Part shown: one piece after another, positions 34,301 through 49,009 of the stretch | How positions within the stretch are numbered: position 1 is the first letter of the stretch | Layout: every line of letters starts with the position of its first letter | The notes under the pieces: generated by a model | The model's input: only the letters and a program-made list of their open reading frames with translations | What the model was told of the DNA's origin: nothing | The model's database searches: none | Position numbers and translations under genes: made by a program | Origin: Isoetes taiwanensis | Taxonomy: Eukaryota; Streptophyta; Lycopodiopsida; Isoetales; Isoetaceae | Reading direction: 5' to 3' | NCBI GenBank assembly: GCA_021234155.1 | Contig: JAJEKV010000002.1 | Span: forward strand, 15,973,428 to 16,037,427 | Length of the DNA: 64,000 nt

Positions 34301-36629
34301 ATATCTGGGAATTTCTGTAAGTTCCTCCTCCTTTTCAAAGCTTCCAGCCTCGCTTTTGCTGACCGAAAGCGGATAATCAATGCTGGACTGCGAGTTCCAT
34401 TATTCACTTTCCAGGATCTATCAATTTCCAGAAAAATCACAAGGATTTGTTACTTCAATTTCGAGTTATTAGCATTGTAAATAGCAGCATAGAATGAGAA
34501 TGATGTGATATTGCAGGATATGCAGGATGAAGGCTAGAGATTGATCCAACTGGAGAATATGTGAGGTAATGGCTGCCAGAGCTATCCAGGCTGCCTACAG
34601 AATGGATACATCATCCATGGGATGTCCCTCCTATAGTCCTTCACTCTGCAGGACCTGAGGTAGGTGACCTATTGTTCAGCTTGCTACTGCCAAAGAGCGT
34701 TTGCAGCTGGCTTTGAAAGTAATGTGGCGGAGAGGAAGACGTCTGTGACACAGAAGAAATAAGATCTTCTACAGGTGGTCCTTTCCATCAAAAGATGGAC
34801 GTGCATAAAGCATTTCTAAAGGGCAAGAGGATTCCTTGCACCAGCAGCACAAGGGACCAGTTGATGCCAGTTCTGTCAAACCAAGAGCAACAGGCCGGAC
34901 CATCAAAGGTTCCCCAACAAAGGGTTGATCCAACAGATATTTTTCATTCCTCTGGATCAGGAGGTGGAAGTCTATGCATACGGGAGTCTGTTTACTGGAA
35001 CGCATTCCTGTTGATATGGACAGCTGCCCTGTGACAGACTAACATCTCCCACACTGAATTCTTCTAGAGGGTCCACAGAGGTAAGTTCTACATACTGTTG
35101 TGTCTCCTTGGAAGGGTGTAGTTTTGTTGCTTGTGTTTACTAGTTTTGTGTTGGCAGGAGATGAATTCTGCCAAGAGAGGCAGAATTATGAAATAGATCC
35201 TCATCAAAGCAGCTGTTGCAAACAGCAGCTTTATGCTAGAGCTGGCAGACCCTATATTCCTCTGCTGTGCATCCTCGGCTTATCTACCTACTTGGTGATT
35301 TTGTTACTCCAAGCGGCGTAGGATAAATGTACATTCTATAAGCGCGTGCTTTGCTTGGCTTGTATGACAGTGTCGAGAGATAATATTACATTCATCCAGG
35401 GCTATGCTGGCCAGTGCCCTTCAAGGGATACCTTCCATGTTGCTAAAGAGTTTATGAACTCACCTTCTGCTACACCCGAGACTATTTTGCATGTGTCAGA
35501 TTCCTTTCTTGGAGTTGTAATTCGACTTTGTCCAGGTCTCCTGTTGTAAAAGAAGTAGGAGTTTATAATTGCATGAACCACAAACAGTGATTTCAGATCT
35601 TTAAACATGGAGTATAGACGTCTAGATGGATGGCAGGCCAACATGGACACTTTTGTCATTTTTCTGTTGTATTGAATATATAAAGGCTTCAGTAAAGCAA
35701 AATAAGTTCAGAAGTAGATAGTTAATGTATGGACACGTGACCATCTTGTTGTTCTCATGCCATGCAGAGCTTGTAGCTTCTCTGAATTTGAATAGCATGG
35801 CACTTGAGATAGCAAGGGCAGTTTATTGTTTTTGAGTATGCAGGGATGAAACAGCCTTAATGCACAAAGAACATTCAGGACATGGACATGTTCGGCCTAC
35901 AAAAAGAGCACCCAAGCATTATTTTCAACATTCTTTTCTTGGACTTCTATGATCTCTTAACATATTCCTTTCCAGTAATCTAGTTGCACACCTTCTATCT
36001 AGTTCCACTTGCATGTCGGCTTCTGAAATAGGTAACCTTGGTGGACAACCATCAACCACACACCCCACACCTCCACCATGGGATTCGCCAAATGTGGTTA
36101 CACGAAACAATGTCCCAAAAGTATTTCCGGTTCCTGCACGTACTTCTGAGCAAGGGCAATGCAGAATTGTCAGCGAAAATGTTACATTCAAATTTTACTC
36201 CCACAGCAATGCATCCCTTACTTTGTTTTAAGCGATTAAATCCTACAATCCTTGAGAGTTGGATTTTAAGTTGCCTAATACGTATCTAATCAACCTGGTT
36301 AATCATTCACTATAGCATAGGAGACAGACCTAGAAATGACCAACCGTGAGGCAATCACTCCAATTCCCCCAAATATTGAATCATAACAAATCTAGCAATA
36401 TGAATCTGCAACAATGAAAAAAGAGCCACTTACCAAGTCTGGAGGATCTGTGGACAGGCTGTAGGAATGGGCCATTTTTCCTCAATCTGGAACATTCAAC
36501 ATGAGAAAGACGAAAGCCTGGGGCACGAAGGAGGCCTGGAATAGAAGAAGCAGGCCCTGAAGAGGCAGTTTCTGCCTGCAAAGAACCCAATCTTGAGGTG
36601 CAAGGAGATGGGTGAAGAAGGGCATCCAT
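28349..36629 (-). CDS. Chorismate synthase, plastid-targeted, 13 exons
   Basis: The last shikimate-pathway enzyme: it converts 5-enolpyruvylshikimate-3-phosphate to chorismate using reduced FMN. Exons (complement): 36434-36629, 35992-36145, 35464-35540, 30110-30168, 29942-30025, 29779-29871, 29589-29669, 29377-29508, 29075-29177, 28912-29006, 28733-28798, 28577-28661, 28349-28512. They sum to 1389 bases, 462 residues, with every junction in frame and no internal stop. Residues 1-65 are Ser/Arg-rich with few acidic residues, a plastid transit peptide. [20 protein letters not shown] starts near residue 72; later come [62 protein letters not shown] (FMN/substrate loop) and [20 protein letters not shown]. 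The length suits plant enzymes. The donor of the intron after exon 10 is GC (CAG|GCAAGT). The intron between exons 3 and 4 is 5.3 kb and holds a LINE in the same orientation. No frame damage is visible. Confidence 0.96.
30443..31516 (-). pseudogene. LINE ORF2 C-terminal region with Cys/His motif
   Basis: A 357-codon open stretch. [15 protein letters not shown] leads to [20 protein letters not shown] (C-x2-C...H...C, about 30,925-30,870), a motif placed after the RT in many plant LINEs. The last 100 residues are basic ([29 protein letters not shown]), perhaps a nuclear localisation or RNA-binding tail. Confidence 0.85.
31535..32905 (-). pseudogene. LINE ORF2: reverse transcriptase
   Basis: Blocks are [73 protein letters not shown] (32,180-32,905). 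After a shift come [11 protein letters not shown], the catalytic [11 protein letters not shown] (about 32,000-31,965) and [10 protein letters not shown] (32,151-31,738). [20 protein letters not shown] (31,741-31,535) is the thumb region. At least two indels break it. Confidence 0.94.
32886..34155 (-). pseudogene. LINE ORF2: APE-type endonuclease
   Basis: [11 protein letters not shown] (N-terminal block with the catalytic Asn), [15 protein letters not shown] (metal-binding Glu), [24 protein letters not shown] and [13 protein letters not shown] (Asp/Asn pair) lie in order in 34,155-33,640. After one frame shift [37 protein letters not shown] and [11 protein letters not shown] (terminal Asp-His) follow. 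The domain nicks target DNA in target-primed reverse transcription. Confidence 0.92.
34159..34440 (-). pseudogene. LINE ORF1, C-terminal domain
   Basis: [40 protein letters not shown] and [19 protein letters not shown] match the nucleic-acid-binding C-terminal domain typical of LINE ORF1 proteins, ending in a basic strand. The RRM part and coiled coil upstream are absent. ORF2 starts a few bases after its stop. Confidence 0.8.
34481..35463. other. Remainder of chorismate synthase intron 3
   Basis: Between the LINE 5' end and exon 3. It holds short open frames without recognisable domains and no clear repeat. Confidence 0.6.
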
Positions 36630-37540
36630 GCCTATGTTGGGCAGACTGATACGGAGGCACGAATGAGCTCTTTAAGGGCCCAAATGGGTGAGCTCCATAG
36701 CCACCCTTCTCATGGACGAGAACGGTAGGTAGTAGCAGAGCCGCCCTTGGTCTTTTGGTGCCTGATAATCACGTGTCATTTGCCGGCCACGTAATATGTT
36801 TGAAGTCAACAATGCCACATCATATTCATACATGGTCTTATTTATTAGGGAAGTTTTTCTAACACTCCACATTCTAGTTGACACTGCCTGCGGAGATTTT
36901 GCCCATTTCCAACAATAAGATTGTTCTTACCTGTTTGTGGGGCATGCGTGTTAAACAGGGCGAAATCACACCTGTGGCCGACCAAGATCTCTATTTTTCA
37001 TTCTTGGGCAGGGGGTTTGGACGCCCAGGAATTTGCTATCACATTTGTGCCCACGTTCACTTTGCCAAGTGGGATTTTGTCACTTCACCGAGCTGACGGA
37101 TCGCTCCGATTCGCTTCAAGAACCGCTCTAAATTGCTTCGTTTTTTACTGTTGCTGCTCTAAATCACACCCAATCACTTTAGATTCAGATTATGAAGTCG
37201 ATTTCTTGACGAAGTACTCCAAATCGTCTCACAAAATACCATAAATTGCTTTATTTTGTACTGCCGCTGCTCTAAATGCTACTAATTCATCTGGCATCCT
37301 CTTAAATCCGAAAGAAAACAGTTTGAAATCGCGTAATCGAGCATAAAAATCAGATTTCGGCTGGAACCCTAATTTTGTGGAACCCTAATGGACCAATAAT
37401 TGAGCTGAGCTGGCGGTGGCCAAGGTCTTGTCCACGATCCACCATTCTAGTTGACACACTACACATTCTAGTTGACACTGCCTGTGGAGATTTTGTCCAT
37501 TTCCAACAATAAAATTGTTCTTACTTAGGGACGCTTCACA
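36630..37540 (-). promoter_or_regulatory. Presumed promoter/5' region of chorismate synthase, with a direct repeat
   Basis: This stretch lies directly upstream of the start codon at 36,629. A block of about 65 bp, ACATTCTAGTTGACACTGCC...GTTCTTAC, stands at 36,867-36,930 and again at 37,467-37,529; a third partial copy (ATTCTAGTTGACAC) is at 37,443. Whether it has a regulatory role is unknown. No TATA box position could be fixed. Confidence 0.4.
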
Positions 37541-39420
37541 TGTCACCGGCAAAAAACTTGCCGGACGTCACGTCGTTGGAGACGCTCAGCTGTAAACTTG
37601 CTCCAGCAGTTCGGGGACGAACGGCTCCGACCGTCTCAAATGAACTGCATGTGAATACAGAAAAATTTACATGTGAGGCGCCTCTTAGGGTAAAGACGAA
37701 ATCCCGAAGGTTTATAGTATATTTTAAAAAATACGTGCTAATTAAGTTGCTAGTTGTCGAAAAAACCTTGGAGTATTTGGAAGTTAGGGTTTATGATTTG
37801 GACTATGCTTGGTATTCCATATTTAGGGTCAATTCGTGAAGGGCGCTCTCTTAGTGCATTTTTGTGCTCTAACACTATCTTCGTGGTGGATGCTGAGATT
37901 TTTGGGGCTATTCCTTGTTGAGACAAAAGTCCTGATCTTATCCAGAAGTATGCATGTTTTTCCTTGTGTTTCTACTACCAACTTAGAGCTTGCTACTGGT
38001 TTTGCTTTAGTGTTGTCTTTAGTGACTAATATTCATGGCTAATATTCTCAATTTTGTTAATACTAGCAACGGGTGCCCTGTAAAGACATTCTACTATCTG
38101 ATAAAGTTGACTTACACTGCAAAAGATACTGGGCATTTCAAGTATGTGTGGTCTTGAATGGTCTCCTTATGTTCTGCAGATTCTCTACAAATTGAAAAAA
38201 TAGCTCATCGAGTCAGATAGAAAGATCTAAAAGAGGAGTCGTCTTACAGACAAATATTGGATGTAGACTTGTGGAAATATTGGATGCCGATTTGTGGAAG
38301 TCGGGCACACTCTTTATGCTCTGCAGAATGCGTACTCGCTTTCAATAGAAAATAAAGAAAACGTAGAATGTGCCTACAAAATATCGACATTCTTGATGTA
38401 TTACGTTTATGACAAAAAAGAATTTTAGCGCTAAATATAACATGTAGCAGGAATGATTTGTAGCCGAGTTTTTCGGGTCTGATTAAGTAGCCCTAGGTTG
38501 CTCGTTCTAAGAATCTACCTGCAACTTAGTTTCCTGATCCATGCAAACAGATCTAACTCAATGGCAGAGAGAAATGGGCATTTTTTGTTGGCTCTGAACC
38601 ATTTTTGCTATACCAACCTCAACATATCAGAAAGTACAATAAGCTTCAGATGTAACTAAATACAGGCCCACCAAAAGAACTCGAGAATCAAAAGGAACAC
38701 TTCAATACTGTGTTACAAATACCAGAACATTTTTATCATTCTAAAATTTAGCAAGAAATATACAAACCCCAAGAATGTATGTACTAATTCCATTATTGCA
38801 ACGCACAGAAACCCACTTATGATGCATATGCATAAGAAAATGGAATATTCAAGTTCCTTCAACTTTTGCCTCTTCAAAGCCCTCAAGGATCTGGAATAGG
38901 ACCCTGTCATTGGTGCTTCTGGAGATGAGTGTAGAGGATATCTGACAGTCCAAAATCATTAGTATCAAAGGAAAGAGACCCATTATCAGACTTTCAATAC
39001 AACTGGTGACAAATTTGAGCAGTAGCTCCTGTTATAGATGGAAAACGTTTTTATAAACCGAATAGCATATATGTTAGCACTTAGTTTCAGCAGATCTTAT
39101 AACCCAAGATATATAGCAGCTTTGTGCCATTGGCGAAACGATGCTACAAAAGTTTCTAGCAATACATGCATGTTGTCCACCATATTTCCTAAAGAAATTA
39201 ATTATGTGCCAATTTGGGGTGTATTCAAATTTGTTTGGACCATTGGATTGGAGCATATTACAGATGATATTCCCTCTCATGGACTTTTTACCCTTCAATG
39301 CAAGTCAAGATGGGGTCAAATCCATCCCATTTGACTTACCCCTCCAACAAAAAACCATCCCATGATTCCGTATTTATGACAACAAAATATTCCAGCACCA
39401 TGTATGGCCATCAAATTGCT
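37541..39420. other. AT-rich spacer, nothing identified
   Basis: Several short open frames, none with a recognisable domain, and no repeat that I can support. Confidence 0.5.
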
Positions 39421-39422
39421 AT

Positions 39423-39505
39423 GAGCATGGGGAGTTGAACCACAACATGATTCCCATGCTCATCCAAGCATAGCAGTCATCCCATACAAGGGATGGCTGC
39501 TATGC
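39423..39505. repeat. Two adjacent hairpins
   Basis: GAGCATGGG (39,423-39,431) pairs with CCCATGCTC (39,453-39,461). Next to it, GCATAGCAGTCATCCC (39,468-39,483) pairs with GGGATGGCTGCTATGC (39,490-39,505) with one G-T type mismatch and a 6-base loop. They could belong to a small foldback element or a small RNA precursor; no further evidence for either. Confidence 0.75.
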
Positions 39506-39796
39506 CCAGGGGCCGAAGCCCACTCATACATCAAACAAGTTAGTCCCTCTGTCAAACAACAATAAAAAATGACTTAACAAATGACCTCAAAATAACTTCG
39601 GATGAGTAGCAATGACACATGATTTCAAATGAGCAGCATGTTCACATGCATACCGCCAACAACACCCACTTTCAGCACAACCATACATTACCTAAAAACA
39701 AACTGTACAATGTGTTGAAGGAGACTCAACCAAGCCAAGGAAGTTGAGCTCCCCAACACCAGCGTGCTCCTGCAAGCACTACAGTAAACGTCCACA

Positions 39797-41362
39797 TCAA
39801 AGTGGATCAAAGCTCACGTGGAAATCGAAAAACATAAATAACAAGGTATAAGAACAATAGTTCATGGCCAAGCCACTCTGTGCATGTCTTATGACCGCAT
39901 CTAACTGACGTATCTCCTGAACAAGCAAGGTTCTTGCAAGATTCATATGAAAGCGTAGGGTGTGCAACTCAAAAACTGGGATACCCAGGTGCTCCCACTC
40001 CAAAACGGTAGAATGCCCTGAGTTGCCGCCTAAGCACACGAAGTGATGCTGCAATCCTATGCGCCTCAGTGCCCACCTGAATCACATTGTTAACAAACTC
40101 ATGCGCGGAGAATGTTGCCTCTGGCTCAGCTGGATACACAACGGGGTCGGGATGGGAGGCATGTATGGCAGATGAAATCAAAGATTGTGGCATGGATACA
40201 ACTGGCTACTGCAGATCACGAACTGGATCTGGGTCATCCTCCATTGCTCCTACAGTTGTACACCAAAGAATACATGAAAACAATAAATTTGAGTTGTACA
40301 ATGAACACCCAAGCAACTCTATCAACTAACCGCCATCGTACGATCACACTTGTGGACGAGGATGTAACCCACTACATGTTCAAGTACGACCACATCAGGG
40401 CTATCAGCACTATAAGAAGGATCATATATGTCCTCAAAATTGTTATCCTCATCAGCAGGGAATGGCGTCATCCCAATAATGCCTACGGCCAGGCCCATTC
40501 CTTTCCACTTCTTTCCACTGGCACAAAACTTGTTTGCAACTCAAATAAGATGGTCTTCATGTCAGACGGCATGCAGTGGCTAGGATTCAGCAACACCTCG
40601 AAGTTGCTCGAACCCGGTGCTCATTGATGTGAGCCATGTTTGAAGGTATGATCTAGGAGCTAGAGAGAGTAAACTTCCCAGATCGGATTATTGTGGCCAA
40701 GGTATACAATAGACTGGCAGTTAGCCTACGGTTGCCATGGTAATTGACAAAGTGTGCAGCTCTATTCCAAAGATTCTTATTGTCAAGAACAACAGGGCTC
40801 TTCGTATCACCAGCCCCCCATCTCAAATATAGATCTTTTTCCTTCTCAATAGCAGCTTCACTGACATTACACAGATGGCAAACATAGTGGACTTTACCAG
40901 TGTCTTTCATGAAATACCCGACCATGCTTTCAAAGCAATGAAGGCAGTTGTTCTTGAGGGCCTTGCATACCAGAATCATGCCTGCTGGCTTAGATATCCA
41001 ATTAAAATCTTTCTTAATAGCATCAGTCATAGTCCTGGGGCTCTTGAACCGGGCTCTAAAGACAGCCTGGCAGTGCAAGTGATCCACACTTGCACCGCGC
41101 TCTATGGACACGGCTCTAGGCCGCACCTTCTATTGCAAAAACCAATAAGGGCATCATAAAAGCTTGTGGGCATGTCTTGCTTAGACACACCCAAAGTCAC
41201 GCTCACATCTATAGCACTCCAATCTGGACCAAGTGAAGGGCCAGCAGAAGGCCCTCCAATTTGATGGCCTCTAGAAGAAGACCCAATTTTCAATGAGCTT
41301 AGAGAAGGAGGCACAGAGCAAGCGACACCCTTCCCATTCCTCGCTTCTCTCCTCAAAGACAT
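39797..41362 (-). pseudogene. HUH-endonuclease (Replitron-like) gene, frameshifted
   Basis: From an ATG at 41,362 the frame reads IDVSVTLGVSKQDMPTSFYD. After a one-base change near 41,110 it continues as RAVSIERGASVDHLHCQAVF. HLHCQ (41,081-41,067) is an HUH-type metal-binding motif, and VGYFMKDTGKVHY (GYFMKD at 40,919-40,902) provides the Tyr and Lys of a Y-x2-K motif. This order, with a strand-helix-strand before it, is that of single-Tyr rolling-circle nucleases, and the wording resembles the Replitron transposons of green plants and algae. Downstream pieces (LNPSHCMPSDMKTILFEL; PFPADEDNNFEDIYDPS; FVNNVIQVGTEAHRIAASLR) in other frames may be its C-terminal half. Frameshifts indicate an inactive copy. 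No helicase domain was seen, unlike Helitrons. Confidence 0.65.
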
Positions 41363-41399
41363 CAGAGAATATTTATAACAACAAACACAGATGGCTTAC

Positions 41400-44190
41400 T
41401 TGTAGCTGAAGTCGCCTTACAATATCCTTGAGTTGTACCTGCGAAAAACACAGCCAATCCTTAGTTATAGAAGACGAGCGACACATACCCAACCAGGAAT
41501 AGCCGGCCATATATGCCTTCGCCATCTGCGCCTTCGTCGTCTGCTGCCCACATGAACCCCAACAGTCCCGATCAACAGTAGGCCAGATTCAAACCCTAGA
41601 TTCCCCTATTTGGAATCCAGGTTGCCAGCATCACCATCTACGGTATTCATATTCGAATACCAGCAACAACCATGGAAAATCTTAAGTTATATTTCTACCC
41701 TTTCTTATTTCGGCCAAATTATGGCATCCCCAATTGCAAAGGAACCAACCTTATATGCATGGAACACACATAAATCATAATATCTCACCTTTATGCTCCT
41801 TGCAAATTCCACATTGTATAATTTGACATCTCATCAATGACGGTATAGATAGATGTCTAGCAAACTGAAATGCTACATTTTGCACATATTCAAACCAAAT
41901 AGCTAAATTGCAGTATTTCTAAAGTACCCACAATACATGTTTGGACGCCCACCCCCTCCTAGATATACCTAGAAGGTCCAGCAAAGAATGCATACAGGCC
42001 TAGACCTTCTCCATTTCATCTTGTATAAAAAGCCACAAACAAACTAAATACTGGGAAATTCACGCAGGGAAGACTTTCAAACATTCATATATAACTGGGC
42101 CTGCAATTTAACAGTCTACAATCTGCAACCAGCATAAAAAATGCAGCTGATGCAAGTCTTACTAAAGACACATCTCCTTAAATTACAATATTTCTCACAT
42201 AATCCAAATGTAGATTTGAGGAACCAACGGATGGACATAAATCCTGCCTTTGTCAAAGATCATCAAGAGCAAACTTCAAGCCTCCTCACTTTGACAGCAT
42301 ATGCTGCAACTTCTATAGTCCTGACATGGCATTCATACTGTCCCCTTCAAGATGAAGAAAGACTTCTGAGGCTGGCCTTTACTACTTCCAAAGCATTGAC
42401 TACATCTACACATTTACTGGAATACAACTGCATGAATTATGATCACATGGTTATGCGAATTAGGGTGTACGCGAGACCTGAATATATATTTTGCTCAAAT
42501 TTGAGACTTACATAGAGCAGTACATGTTTAAAGCTTGATGTGAGAAGATGGATAACTACTATACAAAAACAGAAAAAGCTTACTTGCTTCCATATTTACT
42601 GCAGTGCCAAATGCATTCTGCTCCAGTCCAAGGCCCAATTTTATATCGACAACTCACTATATATTTCCTTTATTAAATTATGTTAGATCATCAATATGTC
42701 TTTCTTACTTTCAATGCATGGAATGTGCCATGATTGCATTTTTGAGAGGCAAACCTACAAAAACAAAAGGTAAAATAACATATCAACAATGACAAAGGAG
42801 ATTTATCTAGACAAATGCAGATGAAGCAGATCACTAGCTGTAACCTGTGGATGCCAGCACATCCTACAAAGTCAAGAGGATAAAGATAGTTTTGTGTACC
42901 TACTTATGGAAACTGAGAATACATAACCATACCTATGTGCCTCTCGAAGTGCTAGTGCTGGATCCAAACAGGGGAATGTTTGGTAGCAAAAGCAGCCTAC
43001 GGAGTATCAACTGCATCTATAATACTCGTCTGATGAATGCTGAAAAAATTCTTGATGTGAAAACCCTGAGGTTGAAACCCCTGAAAAAAAGTGGGCATTA
43101 TTTTATTTATCCAAGCAAAGATTTTTGTCCATGCAACCCTCAATTTTAGCCCACAAAAATATTTCTAGAGAGTCGGAACAATCTCCTTCACAAATCGAAT
43201 GGTAACTCAACTCTTTTCAAGTGAGTGGAAGGGGAATCAATAACTGCAATATTGGAAATAGCCATGATACTGACATCACTCGAAACCCTAATCATGCATA
43301 GTATCTTTGAAGATTGATCTGCCTCTTGAACTCTACCACAAACAAAACACAATCGCCCTTTGGCATCCCCCCGAAAACCAAATTTAGACAATAGATTTTT
43401 GGGTTTTATTAAAATTTGCACTAAGTTAGGTAGGATCAAAACATTAAAAAAAAAAAAAAAAAAAAAAAACCTAGCAATAAGGCGGGATTGGAGAATGCGT
43501 TGGGTTGGGTTGTTCGTAGTGTTGGCAGAGAGAGGGAGACATTAGTTAAAGCACTAATCATTGATGCAGTCGAGACATAGACACTGTGGGTGCTTTGCTA
43601 GGAGTAGGATGTAAGAACAAAAGTGTGTCCACATTCTGTAACTAATTTGTGTAGCATATTCTTTGCTAAAGTTTTCTAGACACTATTTCGTTAAGCCAAA
43701 ACCAATAAACTTTCTTTTGCAAATGCAAGAGCATTTTGTATCTTGAGTTTGCCAAAAAGTGGTCCAATTTTTTATACCCATGATTCATGGGGGATTTTTG
43801 TTGGATCAAAAGGGCAAAAAGATAATAAGATGCAAGATCATAAACGTCCTAATCTGAGAATTTATGGGGAATTTATGGTGGATTAAAAAAAGGAAAAAAG
43901 ATAATGAGATGCATCAATTTTTTATACTGAGGAAAGGGAGGTTTCAATTTGAGTTTTGTGAATTTTACTGCAGGACTTATAGGGGTTTATGTTTGATGAA
44001 AAGGAAAAAGATGATGAGAGGCCACTTAGCATGTTATATTTAATAGAAATAAATTGCATAAACATCCAAGGAGCTATTGCCCTACAGATACTGAACACAA
44101 TACTGAATGTGACATTGAATGCAGGAACTAAGAGATAATATGAATAGTGCATGCTTATATGCTTCACTCTCATCCTTTGATTGAATTTGG
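41400..44190. other. AT-rich spacer, nothing identified
   Basis: No credible open frame or family match. A 27-base A run lies near 43,444-43,470. Confidence 0.5.
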
Positions 44191-44195
44191 TCGAA

Positions 44196-45222
44196 AGAGA
44201 ACATCCATGGAGACCAAATTGGCCATGGGACCCAAACAATAAAAAGGGTATGAAAACCCAAAAAATATAAAGAAAAAGATAATGCTAATGCTAATGCTAA
44301 TGCTAATGATGATTTTGCGACTTAAATTACCTAGATAATGATTGTTGTGCCTCCAGTGTACACTGCCCATTTCTTTTGTAGGCGGGCTGCCCTGACCTTG
44401 CAAAGCTCTTCCTTACGGCTACACAATTGAAGAGGAGAGAGATCCTCTTGTACTGAAAAACTAGTCCCTTTGAGATGGTTACCGTGCTGAAGAATATATA
44501 GGTGGCTAAGAGCATCATGAAACCGAACCAAAAGATGTCGAGGACGATCACGTCTTGCCGCTCCCACCCTAGTAGTACAGACAACTCCAACAACCTTCAC
44601 ATGCATGATGTCGGTGAAGAAATGCAGAGCCTCATCCATAGCTGAATGGGCATCAATTTTTGCCTCTTCAACCCCTATAATACGCAAGGTCTAGTAGCAG
44701 TAGGTGATATTGAGGCTCTGGTCCACTATAGATTGTGCAGATGTCTGTATTCTCACCTCAATATGTTCCATTTCAAATTTCTGCAATCCTGCATCAACAC
44801 AATGCTTCTGCTGTGGCGATAATTCTGACCCTAATGTCTGCACTGAAGCATCACTTGTTCCCACATACTGGCCATTAGAGTCAAAGACCAAGGCGCACAT
44901 TAATTATAACAATTATGTCCACCTCACAATAGACAGGGCCATAGATGTGACTGTCATCTCTCCTTCAGAATGAATAGGTTGTACCTGATCACGAAGTGTA
45001 GACGAAAAACCTTGAACTTGCAAGTCTAGGGCACTTTGGAGATTCTCCCGGTCTTGGAAGGTTAATGTACTAGATCTGATCTCTGGCACTGGCTATTGGG
45101 GACCATAAAATCCTGCAATATTAAGCTACCATTCTCGTCCAACAATGGTCTCTGGGCCAAATGATTTAATGGGTAGAACATCCACCACTGTCGGAGTGCC
45201 AGGCTGAAACTGGGTTCTGGAA
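44196..45222 (-). mobile_element. LINE relic: ORF1 joined directly to a LINE 3' end (ORF2 absent)
   Basis: On the minus strand TQFQPGTPTVVDVLPIK and ENLQSALDLQVQGFSSTLRD (coiled coil, about 45,220-44,990) lead to SPQQKHCVDAGLQKFEMEHI. Then come LRIIGVEEAKIDAHSAMDEA, FFTDIMHVKVVGVVCTTRVG and RPRHLLVRFHDALSHLYIL, the RRM-like and C-terminal domains of LINE ORF1. The frame stops at 44,331 (KKWAVYTGGTTIII). Within 130 bases a (GCATTA)n run and the LINE 3' hairpin (44,203-44,232) with a GAAAGA-type tail follow. No endonuclease or RT lies between, so ORF2 is deleted. Confidence 0.75.
44281..44310. repeat. (ATGCTA)n microsatellite
   Basis: About four and a half copies of ATGCTA within the LINE relic. 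Confidence 0.9.
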
Positions 45223-45229
45223 AAAAAAA

Positions 45230-49000
<3,771 letters not shown>

Positions 49001-49009
49001 TAATTACAA

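Larger units (their letters stand above)
30283..34480 (-). mobile_element. LINE with ORF1 end and ORF2 inside the third intron of the chorismate synthase gene
   Basis: The reading order on the minus strand is ORF1 C-terminal part (34,440-34,159), ORF2 endonuclease, reverse transcriptase, C-terminal zinc motif, a hairpin and a (CTTT)n tail (seen as GAAAGAAAGAAAG at 30,283-30,296). Most of ORF1 is missing, so it is 5' truncated. ORF2 is nearly full but shifted in frame near 33.65, 32.9, 32.16, 31.74 and 31.52 kb. It lies between exons 3 and 4 of chorismate synthase, in the gene's own direction, and must be spliced out with a 5.3-kb intron. Confidence 0.92.

Noticed and set aside
37540-37839. 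99-codon plus-strand frame upstream of chorismate synthase
   Set aside because: No recognisable domain, no splice or poly-A context, and a composition like the flanking spacer.
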